From Scolanthus callimorphus (Eukaryota > Cnidaria > Anthozoa > Actiniaria > Edwardsiidae), in NCBI GenBank assembly GCA_033964015.1, contig CM066913.1, forward strand, positions 6,175,169 to 6,239,168: a DNA stretch of 64,000 nucleotides. Direction: 5' to 3'. Every line of letters starts with the position of its first letter. Position 1 is the stretch's first letter. Below are positions 19,501 through 31,400 of this stretch, piece after piece. A program made the translations under genes and the position numbers. The notes under the pieces are model-generated. The model made no database searches. It was not told the DNA's origin and saw nothing but the letters and a program-made list of their open reading frames with translations.

Positions 19501-22140
19501 TGAATCCCCTAGATGAGCTACTAGCTCTTGGGACAAATGCCAAATATGGTTTAAATTAAAAATAAAAAAAAAAAAAAAAAAAATATCATACTTTTTTTTT
19601 CAGTTTATTGTAACAACACAGAGCCAACAGTTGAGCGCGGTCCATGTCAACTAGGGTCTGATGCGCCGAATTTTTGGCGTTGCATGAAAAAGGTGGGAAC
19701 TTGCTGCTTTGACAAACGACATGGGAATTGTTACGAGCTTGCATCAACGGCAACAGGTAAAGTTTAATAATATATAAAAGACATGGTGTAGCCATCATTT
19801 GGGAAAGTGGGATAACAACTACTGAAAATGTGTGATGGCCATATGTCTATTATTCTTAGTAAACCGGGACATTATAATATATTTGCATTTACAAAATAGC
19901 CGAATTCACAGTAGAGACGAGTTTCCCGTCTGAGACGAGTTTCTCGTCTTGGTGGTTCCCTGTTCTTCTGTGATCACGCGAAACAACTTTTTTTTGAAGG
20001 AGAATTTGGCCGCGATAATAAGCCGACACTAGTTTCCGACTTTTTTCCAACTTTTCACATAAGACAGGAAATTTTTTCTGACAAGGAAAATCGTCTCTAG
20101 TGTGAATTCGGCTAATGTTTTTTCACAGACACACTGCTGCCGCCAGTCAGTGTTTGCTCCGGAATTTTCAATAAAGGAAACTTTCACGTGCCAGCATTTG
20201 TGCATGTCAAATGCAACTTCTTGTGAAAAATTTATGAACAATATGACAAAAAAAAATTTTTTAAAGAAAAAAGGAAGAAAACGAAAGAAAACCTTTAAAT
20301 TTTTTTAGTACGCCCCTACACCAGAACAGGGTATAACTCGGGGTAACGCGATGGCGAAGACGTTTTCCGTGTAACACGGTGGCGAAGTTAAACCTTTTTA
20401 AGCCCGTGATTCGTGAAAACGCTAAATTTCTGGCCGTGAATCGTGAAATCAATCTTACTCGTGATTCGTGATTGACAAAATTGTCAATCATCACCCTGGA
20501 CGCTATTAATAATAGAAAGCTGTCTGACAGCAAATCGTGACACAAACTAGAGCAAGAACACGAATTCGCCAAAATTAAGAACTAGAGCAGATTTCGTATG
20601 ACTGTGAAAAGTGCCACGACAAAGTTGTGCCGCACCGCGACCGTATACCGCGACTGCATTCCGTATCTACAGCAGGCCAGGTTCCGTGCGCGACCGCGAC
20701 AGTGTCGCGGCACTTTTCACAGTCATAAGAAATCTGCTCTCTCAGGACGTTGTAACTCACACAAAATTTGCCAGAACACGATGGCCAATCAATATTATCT
20801 TTTCGAACTACACAGGAGGCAAGGAAGTGGGGAAGGCTCCAAAATGCGCGTGGCAACAAATTGGCAGTACCGAAGTATGGGAGCAAAAAGCACAGGGTGA
20901 TGTCGTTAGAAGGCTTAGGGCACTGAGTACAGTCCAATGCGCGGATCACTGTATACGACAAGCTGGCTGCATCGGCTTCAACTATCGCTACAGCGGAAAC
21001 ACGACATGGAAACTCTGCGAAATGTTGTCTAGTCACAATGGCTCGTTGCACCGTCCAGGATATTTGTATTGGGTGACTGGGAGAGAGGCTTTACACCAGG
21101 TAAAGATAGATAGCAGCAGCTGAAACACAGGCAGTAGCAACAGCTGCAACAACAACACCATGACGGCTACAGCAGCAAACAACAACACTAACAGCAGGGT
21201 TTTGTGTGACATTTTTTTACTCATCCATATGAGCGTTCTTTTTTTGTGACGTTTTCATGGTACCACCAGATCACATCCACATCGCTAACATGCCACAGTC
21301 TAGGGGCTTATCTGCGGCCTTGTAAGTCAAGGAAACACTGGCTTACAAATTCTTCGCCAAGTTCTTAAAATACTCGTGTATTACCCACTAAAAGTTTAGT
21401 TATTTTATCTAGTAATTTACTCGCTAAAAGCTATAGATCTAGCTCGTGATAGTCATTGTCGCTAAATGGCTTTTCAGGCTGAATCACAAGCAGTCCTGGT
21501 GGTCGAGCCCGGGCGGCGATATAATCCAGCCAATGTGATAGCATCATGACTCCTCAAAGAAGATTTTTGGCCTCATTCGGCAAAAAAAGCATAAATGGAA
21601 AAAGAAAGGAGCAAATTATTTATTTGCTTAGGTCCGTCTCAAACGTCTCCATATCGATCCAGGGCTGGTTCCTAGAAGGTCAGTTAAGAGTTATCTGTAG
21701 ATAAACGCTTATCCAACGGATAAATCCTGAACAAATCCTATACAACAGATAACTTTTATCCATGGATAACTTTATCGAACCTTTGAGGAACCACGAAATC
21801 AGTCGCCAGTACAACTAGATATTTTTATTTTGCAACCAACGTTTCATATTCAGTCACCATCTGGCGACGTGATTTCATCGGCGACCATGATGTTGTTTGG
21901 CCACCACTTTTATCACGACCTAGTTAATTTGGGTCCTCTTAAAAGTAAACAAACAAACGCGCCAGACAACCGTCGAAAAAACAATTGACCTCTGTAATTG
22001 TAATTACTTGTTCTAATGAAATGCGATTTCCCACTTTCTTATTTAACTGCTTTGTGTACTGCATAAGTCACACCTCCTTTTCCTTATTCAATTTGCAGGT
22101 ATTTCTATTAACCAGGTCTTGCAGCAAAGATGCCCCCTGA
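16543..22140 (+). CDS. Small secreted Cys-rich / PAN-like protein
   Basis: Predicted exons 16543-16660, 19604-19756, 20816-21099 and 22099-22140 join in phase (1, 1, 0) to 198 residues. The start opens a hydrophobic segment (LLCSLLLMLTILTAGTA, about residues 14-30), a signal peptide or anchor. Exon 2 is Cys-rich (CNN, GPCQ, WRCMKK, GTCCFD, GNCYE). Exon 3 has the PAN/apple pattern CADHCIRQAGCIGFNY followed by LCEM. AATAAA lies at 22162-22167, just after the stop. The function is unknown; PAN modules bind proteins or sugars outside the cell. Intron 1 contains the retrotransposon at 17341-19580, and introns 2 and 3 hold MITEs. A possible extra exon near 20128 breaks the frame. The model rests on splice sites and phase only. 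Confidence 0.55.
17330..19591 (+). mobile_element. 5'-truncated non-LTR retrotransposon with 11-bp target duplication
   Basis: AAATATCATAC occurs at 17330-17340 and 19581-19591 and brackets the element (17341-19580). The element begins inside the region just before reverse transcriptase and ends in an A-rich tail (19560-19580). It lies in the sense orientation in an intron, 23 bp before the acceptor of exon 2 at 19604. The intact duplication indicates a fairly young insertion. Truncation at the 5' end is the usual outcome of target-primed reverse transcription. Confidence 0.9.
17353..19381 (+). pseudogene. Reverse transcriptase fragment of a jockey/CR1-like LINE
   Basis: Three frames continue one protein. 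About 17353-17766 has KACGFDGISNKVL and NYRPVSLLPSISKICEKL. About 17769-18900 has the RT core with [33 protein letters not shown] and the catalytic FADD box. About 18900-19381 is the C-terminal region with a CxC...H...C zinc-knuckle-like segment (ACSCGAGKEDVAHYFLFC). Shifts occur near a T run (about 17775) and an A/T-rich stretch (about 18890). No endonuclease domain is present because of the 5' truncation. The order of motifs fits the jockey/CR1 side of non-LTR elements; the exact clade is not resolved. Confidence 0.9.
19895..20116. mobile_element. Palindromic MITE, GAGACGAGTTTCTCGTC words, 3-bp duplication
   Basis: A 216-bp element (19898-20113) with tips AGCCGAATTCACAGTAGAGACGA and its near-perfect complement, flanked by AAT on both sides. 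Its subterminal words (GAGACGAGTTTCCCGTCTGA and similar) are self-complementary. It sits directly before a potential splice acceptor at about 20128. Confidence 0.75.
20584..20740. mobile_element. Palindromic MITE, AGAGCAGATTTC tips
   Basis: The ends read AGAGCAGATTTCGTATGACT and, inverted, AGTCATAAGAAATCTGCTCT. The inner part repeats ACCGCGACCGTATACCGCGA and GTGCGCGACCGCGAC, largely self-complementary. A short relative with the same tips lies at 22356-22429. I could not define a clean target duplication. Confidence 0.7.
21666..21793. mobile_element. Short inverted-repeat element
   Basis: TGGTTCCTAGAAGGT at the left pairs imperfectly with the complement of ACCTTTGAGGAACCA at the right, and GTTATC/GATAAC words fill the interior. 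About 128 bp, non-coding, in the last intron of the PAN-like gene. Confidence 0.5.
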
Positions 22141-22355
22141 AGCAATTACAAGTAACAGAACAATAAAGAACAAGCTGAAAACTCTATCACTTCAGGCATA
22201 TTATTCCATATCTCAAAAAAGGCATGGCTGAAAGCTAACCTTTTTGGATTCTTACAGTTAGAATCTTTCTCCTCAAGTCCTCTCACATCTCCTTAATTTC
22301 ATGTTTTTTCAGTTTGTCACACTGTACTGAAATTTACTGACAATGTATTTATAAT

Positions 22356-22429
22356 AGAGCAGATTTCATATGACTGTGAAAAGTGCCATGACAAAGTTCT
22401 GCAATTTTCAGTCATACGAAACCTGCTCT
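22356..22429. mobile_element. Short copy of the AGAGCAGATTTC MITE
   Basis: 74 bp, with the same tips and inner ATGACTGTGAAAAGTGCC as the element at 20584, but without its GC-rich middle. It lies 3' of the PAN-like gene. Confidence 0.65.
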
Positions 22430-22881
22430 ATGATGGAAAAAATTACACTCTGTTACAGTAAACAGGCCCATAAACAGAAGAAAGAAAAAAAACGTTACAG
22501 AGGGAGAGTTAGTTATGAACAATAAATTACCCCAAAAAATACTATCAATATTTTGGAATTCTGGAACAGTAGCTGCTTGGCAATGTCAAAATTTTTACCA
22601 AGAAGAGTGCCTCGCTTGCCGCATGCTGGTTATGGGCTGGTAATACCTTCAACTTTGTCACTCCTGGTGTAGAGAAATCTAAATCCTGGAAATAAAAACC
22701 CTTGTTTCCAATTGTCTGCTACAGTGTATCTTGTATCCTCCCATAGCAGGCTCTATAAGACTTTCTTGTACTACCGGATAGCATGCAGAAAAAATCTTGC
22801 ACATTAGTGTAGAGCTACATCAGTCCAACACAAATATAAAAATTGTAGTTATATTCATGAGAGTTTTCATCTTTGCATGTT

Positions 22882-25322
22882 TTACTGTCCAGTGTACTTT
22901 GGTGGTCGCTTCTCTTTAAATGCTGTAAGACCTTCTATTCTGTCTTTAGTGGGAATGACCTGGGGAATTCAAAGAACAAATAAAAATTTTAGTCACACTC
23001 TGTAGGTCTATTACATAAGTCAAAGTTGTGGAAGGAAATATCTACTAAGTTACCTGGGCATAACACATCTCCTCAATTGCCATTGCAGAGTTAAGATCCA
23101 CCTAGAATGGGAAATTCACTGCAAGTTTTTTTTTTACTTCCAACAAAATAATTGATAAATGATTTGTAAGGTGGACTATACTTTTGCGTGATATTAGTGC
23201 AGCGTACCTGAATTCCTTTGTTGATAGCTAACTTTGCCATTTTGACAGCTACAGGTCCTTGGGGCAATATCTCCTGTGCTAGTTTTAGTGATCGCTTGTA
23301 AGCGGCATCTCCTTCTTTATTCTGGTCAACAGCAATCTCAGCAAGCCCTATGGCTCCAGCCTCCATCCCACTCACTACTCGGCCAGTAAATATCAGTTCC
23401 TTTGCTTTGGATACACCCACTAGACGGGGAAGCCTCTGAGTACCACCTGAGAAACACATGTATTACAGGGAATTTCAAAAGGGGAAGGTGGAAGTGAAAG
23501 ATTAGGAAGCTTAAACTTGAATTTTATTTTACCGAATACCTACATGAGAACATTTTTTCATGTGTCTGTACTGTATACTAGTAAGTCATGAAAGTCAGCA
23601 GTGTCAAGCTATGACAACATCATTATGTGCCTCAGTACAGATTTATTAAAAAGTGAGATATTTTTGTTTAAATACTGAGGGGTTTTAAAACACTAACCTG
23701 CCCCTGGAATGATAGCCAGCTTTGTTTCAGTCAGCCCAAGTTTAGCATTATCAGCAGCCACCCTGAAATCACATGCCAGAGCCATCTCAAGTCCACCTCC
23801 CATAGCATGCCCATCTAGTGCAGCAATGGTTGGCATGGGCAGGTTGCTCAGGTCCATTATAGCAGCTCTGGCACTAGAAACAAATGGTGCTACCTCATGA
23901 GCAGGCATTTTGGCCCTTTCCTTTAAATCAGCTCCAGCACAGAAAATTCCTAACCAGAATATAAACAAATGCAAAACATTTAGTTTCTAGTTTATGAAAG
24001 CTGAAGCTCAATAATGTAGCTAATGTAAAACAGTGTAAACAGGGAGATACATAAAAATGTTTACTTCAGGCTTTAAACAGGTTGTAATGTGCTTGGCCAC
24101 AACTGCCTAGCAGCTACATGTACATATGGCTGAATCAAGGCCTAGATGCTCTAGTGGCAATGATAGGAGATTCAGAAGGAAGAAGCTGGGGTCCAGCTTC
24201 TGGCTTCTGTTGAATCTAAAATTGAGGTGCCATTTCCTACCTGGTGCAGCACTTCTTACAATGAGTGCCCTCACATTCTTGTCATGTTTGACATAAGCAA
24301 GAGCATCTAGAAACTATAAATTAAATGTTTATTAGAATAAGTAAATAATACTATAATTACTATAAACACTGATGGCATTGAAACCTCTCCACTGCCTTGG
24401 TGTATAACGGCCTCACATATACTAAACATCTCTTCAGGATTTGAGTGGAGGAATTTTCCTATGGGCTTTAAGGAATAAATATACACATATTTCAGAAGAG
24501 GGTGCACCCTGCATTACTAATTGTTGTAGCCTGCAGTGCATCATGGGAGAGTCCTTTTCAGGGGTATATGAGGCCCTATACTTTAATGTTTTCTTGTAAG
24601 TACCCAGTGCTAGCAGAGGCTTTTCCACTGTATCTCTCTTTTACATTGACCTAATTTATTCGTGATTCAGTGGTGCAAATTGTTTTTGTTGTTATTCTGC
24701 CCTGAATAATATTCTCTCATGCAGTAAACAAACCCAGCTGCACGAAATACACAGAGATGCAAATGTCTGCGACATGAAAAGACTCACAAGCTCTGCTAGC
24801 AGGGAACCTAGTATGGGGCTCGCTCATGTTGTGTAGGGAGCTACGGCAAATATTTAGATGTCGTGTCAGGTGCAACACTTTCTGAAATGGGTGTTGAGCT
24901 TATTTATTTCAAATACAGCAAAAATTTGGATAACCTTTCATTCATATATTCATTCCTTTTAAACTTACAAGACGCAGAAAATTCTTGCTCATAGCATTTC
25001 TTGCTTCGGGCCTGTTCAATGTAAATAACGCTATTCCTAGAGAAAAAAAAAGATAAAGCATCAAGATGAACCTTAAATACCCCATAACTGGATCTCAATA
25101 ACTTCAAGTAAAGGAAGCAGACGCCATACCTTCTTGTTCGCCCTCTAAATACTCGAGTCGGAATTCATCGTCAAGTTTAAACTCGATAGCGCTATCTGAA
25201 CTGAAAAACTTGTTCAATGATACAACTGATCTGCCGTTCAATCCTCGAGATTTTGATGAAAAACCGAGAAAATCCCTGAAAGCTCTTCGAGCCAAAGAAG
25301 CCGCCATCTTGGAATATGTCAA
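22882..25322 (-). CDS. AUH: Methylglutaconyl-CoA hydratase, mitochondrial (AUH)
   Basis: Hydrates 3-methylglutaconyl-CoA to HMG-CoA in leucine breakdown; the vertebrate enzyme also binds AU-rich RNA. Exons on the minus strand: 25322-25130, 25036-24969, 24313-24241, 23949-23698, 23446-23208, 23101-23054, 22959-22882. Phases are consistent, and the total is 951 bases or 316 residues with no frameshift. Crotonase-fold signatures are clear: [15 protein letters not shown] and [17 protein letters not shown] (CoA and oxyanion-hole loops), [18 protein letters not shown], and the C-terminal [13 protein letters not shown]. The N-terminus ([15 protein letters not shown]..., second Met at 25307) is basic and amphipathic, as for mitochondrial import; either Met may start. 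It is transcribed divergently from LTA4H with a 130-bp gap. Confidence 0.96.
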
Positions 25323-25452
25323 ATGAATTCCTATTGGCTAGAATGATGGAAAATAAGCCAATCAAATTTAGAATTTCGTTTTGAAGCCACGTTGATAGAA
25401 AAGCGCACAGCGGTTTTCCCCATTGCGCTTCCACTTGTCTCCACTTCTCAAA
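25323..25452. promoter_or_regulatory. Putative shared promoter between AUH and LTA4H
   Basis: Only 130 bp separate the start codons of two divergent conserved genes. The interval has no obvious TATA box; it contains ATTGGCT at 25332-25338 and CCAATCA at 25358, which are CCAAT-type words. The geometry is that of a bidirectional promoter, but the transcription starts themselves cannot be seen. Confidence 0.6.
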
Positions 25453-28400
25453 ATGGCGGGTAACGATCCGTGTTCGTTTTCCAAACCAAATGAGTGCCTT
25501 TGCACCAATATTACGTGGAATGCGAGGGTCTGTTTCGACACAAAAATCTTGCACTGTACTGCAGATCTGGATTTTGTAGTCAAACAGGACAACATTGCGT
25601 GTTTGGTGAGCATTTTTTAACTTACAAGTGACGATCTATTTGCTTGGTACCGGGCAAATGAACCCGCTTTAGTATAGAAGCTATCTTGATTTCTTAAAGT
25701 AGATTTTGTCTTAGTAGGAAATACAACCTGATTTGATCAGATCACCTTTTGTGGTGTCAAAATAGTACGACTGAACACTTCAAAAGTTTACATATTTGGG
25801 TACCACAGGAAGCCCACGAGAGACTAAAATTTATTTGGAAATTCCAAAGGATCTAATCGGTATATCATTCATGGGTTATGGACTAACATTACACTTTTTT
25901 CAGTCTCTTGACACTAGAGAGTTGGATGTGGAAGAGATAATAAATACATCTACCAAAGAAAAGGTTGATTTTAAACTGCAAGAAAAGCACAAAGCATTTG
26001 GCACACCACTGGATATTTGTTTGCCTACTGGACTTAAAAGGTTAGCCATTTGGTGCCCTTGTCTTTACTCTGCCCCACTAGAGTGCATTTAGCTAATAGC
26101 TGATGTATTCTTTGAGAAGCCTAGCTTGTAAATATAAGTGCATCACTCATATACTACCTTGATAACAAAGCTACAAAGAAAACAGCATTATACGGTACAG
26201 ATTGCCAGTTTATTTTATATATTATCGTTTTTAGTGGCTCTATCATCAGTTTAAGTATCAAGTATAAGACCTCTCCTAATGCGTCAGCTCTCCAGTGGCT
26301 GGACCCAGAGCAGACCTCCGCAAGAAGCACCCCTACATGTTCACCCAATGCCAGGTGATAATCCTAGAAATAGTGTATTACCTGGGGTTATAGTTCGACA
26401 TCCCATATGGGATCCTATGGATCCTATGTTATCCCAAGTGGGATCCCAACACTTGTATTTGGGATCCCAAGTCATTGTCCCATATCGGATATGTGGGATC
26501 CTAGCTACCCCACCTGGGATTGCTGGGTAATGTATGGGATCCCACATGGGGTTGCTGTATTGGGTATATCCCATACGGGATCCTGCCTTATCGCAGGTGG
26601 GATCCTAACTTCTATTTGGGATCCCAAGTCATTGTCCCACATCGGATATGTGGGATCCTACCTACCCCATCTGGGATTGCTGAGTAACGTATGGGATCCA
26701 ACCTGGGGTTGCTGTATTAGGTATATCCCATATGGGATCCTGCTTTATACCAAGGTTGGATCCTAACGTCTATTTGGGATCCCAGGTCATTGTCCCTAAA
26801 TGGGATGAGAGGTATAATTCCTACATTATTTTTTTCCCTGAAAATAAATTAGATCATTGCATGTCATGTAATAAGCAATCTTGGTAATTGTATCATATAG
26901 CACATAAATACACTTTAATTCATAGCATGTTTCAGATAGTTTTCATGATAGATTTTTTTTTTCCACAGGCGATTCATGCAAGAAGTATTATTCCATGTCA
27001 AGATAGCCCTGGAGTCAAGACTACATATAGTGCAAAAGTATATCACTATAATTTATTCAGATAAAACTTATTTGATATACTGACTAAATGACCCTAAAAC
27101 AGTAAATTAATTACTTTATTTTTTTCCAACACAAAAAATTGATTATTTGTCAAGTGAGTTAGAATAGAACAAGCATACCTGAGTGCTTACCTTGAATATG
27201 GTCAGAGATAGGAAAATCTGTTACATTTTACAATGTAACTGTGCCATTGCTGTGCTACTGTAGGTATCAGTGCCAAAGGATCTTATTGCTTTAATGAGCG
27301 CTACAAGAGATGGGAATGAGGCTGACCCAATAGATGACAGCAGGGTCATCTTCAACTTCAAGCAAAAGGTAGAATAAGATGTAGATGTCTGTAACATTAA
27401 CATCACAGCTTTATAAATTATCCAACAGCTCTAGCTCTAGAGCATTTACACTCCCTTAAGGAAAAGGTGTAATGGTGCTCAGAATCTGTTGTGCATGTCA
27501 GATGAACTTGCACTTCTTTTGATCTGCCAAGGCCTCGAGCTCTGCTACTCTCTCTGTGGCATTTTTTTGTGATGGCCATATCCACACCACAGAGGCATCT
27601 GGCACACAGGGTACATGGAGATTGGCAGGAATTAGGAATGTTTTTTCTTCTTCTGAATTTTGTTATTCATACCTGGCTATGTATTTTAGGTTGCCATCCC
27701 AAGCTATTTGGTAGCATTGGTTGTTGGAGCTCTTGAAGGAAGGTACAGATTCAAGAGAAAGATTCGCTAATTTCATTCAGTTTAATCATTATGCACAATG
27801 CCCTTCCTTTGATTGACTTTTTCAATTCTTTAGGAAGGTTGGCCCACGATCTCATGTTTGGACAGAAAAAGAGATGATTGATGCTTGTGCATATGAGTTT
27901 GCTGAGGTCAGTAGAATTGTGTTTTCTACCGTCAACATTATATTGATGGCAGTGGAAGATGATTACATCATGAGTAATATAATGATGTTAATAAATTTCA
28001 AAATAATGGGATAATTGCAATATATTTGAGATAATCACACTGCCCTCCCCCCAACGCACACCCTTTCTGAATTATTTTTACATATTCTACTTCAGCCTTG
28101 AATCATGGTGATGATGATGACATTGGTGATGATGATTGTGAAAGTGATGATTATGGTGATGGTTTAGCCATCATGATGATGAGGATGCTATTGCTGGTGT
28201 TGATGGTCAGTCAGAAATTGTGAGAGGGCATTGACCCAGGGGGATTAAAAAAGTTCTGTGTTCTTAGGAACTGTGTTAATTGAGAACGAAAATCCTGCAC
28301 CAAACTTTCTACAAATATAAGTTCAATCACCTTAAAACTTGCAAACCTGCTGTTGAGGGAGGTAAAAAAAGTTAAGTGGGATGTTGTCAAAGCACTCCCA

Positions 28401-31400
28401 TGGGGGACAACCCAGGCCAGTCTCCCTTTACCGATGAATATACTGAATGTGACCTGAGTGACTCCCCTTTATGCTGTGTTGGCAAAACAGGGCGTTTCTG
28501 GAGCCAATGAGAGATTTTACTGCCTTGGCACCCAGTGACCCCTTGGGGTGTCTAACTTTACAGTGCAATAAAATCTTGTAGCTATCAACCCATCTAAAGC
28601 GCTCAAGTACTCAAAGGAGAACACAGACATATTGGCCAAGCCTGTCGCAGGCTACCTGCAGTCTTGGAAGGAAGCAGATATGCCCCCATGCTGAAGCAAC
28701 ATCTCATCTACGATCGATTGTGATTAAAGTTCTTACAGTACCTTCACATTTATGTTTCTACAACATAGATGGAGCAGATGATCAGCACTGCTGAATCACT
28801 AGTTGGAGAGTATGTATGGGGGCCTTATGATCTTCTTATTCTGCCGCCGTCCTTTCCCTATGGTGGAATGGAAAACCCTTGTCTGACATTTGTCACCCCA
28901 ACTCTGCTGGTGAGTTAAAAACAAAAATAACAATCCAAACATGGTTATCATATACCTTTAAATTGAACATGACGGTGTCAGACATTTTCTGTTCACTAAA
29001 CCACAATTCCTCAATATTTTTGTTTGCAGGCAGGAGACCGTTCTCTGACTGGGGTAGGTTAAGATTACTCAACTACAAAATGGACTCATCTTCTAGTAGA
29101 CTGATGTATGCTCTTCCTCCTTGAATGCCACACCAAACAATCTTGCTGAAAAATAATAAGATAAGTCAGCAAACAGGAATCCCGACGCCACAGGAACCCC
29201 GCGCGCACCCTAACGAATTCTTCTCTGGAAAACCCACTGGAGAGCCGGCTCGCAGGCTAGAAATGTGGAGAAGATGTAGTTAAATAAATGAATGTGAGAA
29301 AGATGTCATTGATGTCACATGTTGTTTTTGTGAGGACAAAAGTGATACTGCAGTGACTAAGTGACGTGAAAAATGATCAGGATTTTCAAATAAACTTGTC
29401 CTGCAACATCATGCATTGTGCGACAATCTGAGTTTTGTGTGTTGTATTGTCCTGTCTTTTTCTGTGTTAAAGGTTGTGGCTCATGAAATTTCACACAGCT
29501 GGACTGGAAACTTAGTCACCAACAGAACCTGGGAGCACTTCTGGTGAGGAATATTCTTATACAGCCAAAAGAATGAAATAAAAAAAAGATTATGAATTAA
29601 TTGGCTGAACTATAAATTATGAAAAAAATATATTGGTAAACGTAATTTGATGTTACTTTCCTGTCAGTTTGGGGGCTTTGTACATATTTTTTAGTTTTTT
29701 TCAGAAGCATCATTCCCACTATCAGGACTTATTTGTGTAAATTGTTTGATTGTTTGTGTAATTTTAAGTATGAAAAATATTTTTTCTCAAGCAAAAAGTA
29801 GTTGAACTAAAGACTTGGATGAATTCTTCAGATCATATTTTTCTTGTTTGTAGGCTCAATGAAGGCTTCACTGTGTTCCTGGAACGCAAGATTATTGGAA
29901 GGATGAAAGGAGAGAAAATGAGGCACTTTGGATTTATAGGTAAGGGTTGTCATGCAGGATTTTGAGAAGCTACAGGCACAGGCTTTAGCATACAGGCCAA
30001 AATGCAGTGCATACATTATTCCAAAGTCCCTATTATATATAATTTGAGAGGTGGAGCCATGCCCCAAAATAGATACTTCCAGTTTTACCACCATGGAATT
30101 TATATTATTCATGCCTTTTCCTTTTATGTAAGCTAATTCCTATTCTAATTATTATTTAGGTGGCTGGAAGACTCTGATGGACTCTGTAAGTTTATCTATG
30201 AAGTCATATTATCACTGTTTATGTTGATTTGCATTTTCCACAAACTATACAGAATGACACAAGTACTCATAGAAGTTGCATTTCATTTCAAGTAGAAATA
30301 AGTTGCAAACCCTGATATTGATGGTGTTTCGTTATTAATACAATAAAAGGTAGCAAAGTTTGGGGAAGAAAGTCCACTGACCCAATTGATGGTGAGGCTG
30401 ACAAACACGGACCCAGATGACGCTTTCAGCAGTGTACCTTATGAAAAAGGGTCCTGTTTTCTGTTCTATTTGGAGCAACTTCTTGGGGGACCTGGTAGGT
30501 AGTTCATAAAGTTAGACCACAGTGAGGACTGTGGGGCATGCTTTCTAGGGGTGGGGCTTATAGTGATGGCCATAGGCCAATGTCACCTATTGTTATTAAT
30601 GTGCCAGTCAGTCATTGATGGTACACATTAACATTTCAACGGCAATATTTATAAACAATAACCAGCACTAAGAAATAAGGAAAGAAATGTACACTAACTA
30701 AAGTAATAGTTCTAGAAAGCTCTTGCCCCTCCACAAATATCAATAAAATATCAATAATCTTATAAATGAATTATATTGTTGCTGTTTTAGCAAGATGTAT
30801 TACTGTGTTGTGCTCGAAACTAGTAGCTCACACATGCTCACGCTTGGGATCTGGCAATGGTCAAAAGCAATGTGCTGAACGTAAGGGTTACACAACCAAT
30901 AGAGCATTGCTTCTCAACATGCTTCACTCCTATTGGCTGCCTGTTCTCATGACCCTCAGCTGAGCATGCCTATGAGCTGAGTCATACTGCCAGACCCCAT
31001 ATCCGGCGTAGTATAGTCTAGACTCATTTAATAGCCCGCTGTGCGATTAATAACGACAATTAAGATCACTTCTTTTCTTTCATGAAGATCTATTTGAGCC
31101 CTTTTTCCGTAAGTACATTGAGACGTACAAGTACCAGACCTGCACTACAGATGAGTGGAAAGATTTCCTGTTTGAATACTTTAAAGACAAGGTATTTCAC
31201 AATCATGATTTAATTAAATCTCTCTGCGGCCCATTTATTTGGCAAACGTCATTGAAACAGCAACACCACATGTTGACCTAGATTTGTTTCAATGTTTCGT
31301 AAAATGGAAATCGATAAACAGTGTGCAGTGTCCTCAAACGAGCCACAACTGTAGACTTTGTCCTCATAGTGGAAAGTCTGTCTTACTATAGGTGAGGCAG

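Noticed and set aside
20746..21099. Longer version of the PAN exon starting directly after the MITE at 20740
   Set aside because: The phase does not match the preceding exon, whereas an acceptor at 20816 fits; the longer start abuts transposon sequence.
26279..26766. Open frames reading WDP/GIP repeats in LTA4H intron 3
   Set aside because: Products of the GGGATCC tandem array; open on both strands and located inside an intron.
26400..26800. CRISPR-like array
   Set aside because: The repeat unit is about 157 bp without alternating unique spacers, and the genome is eukaryotic.
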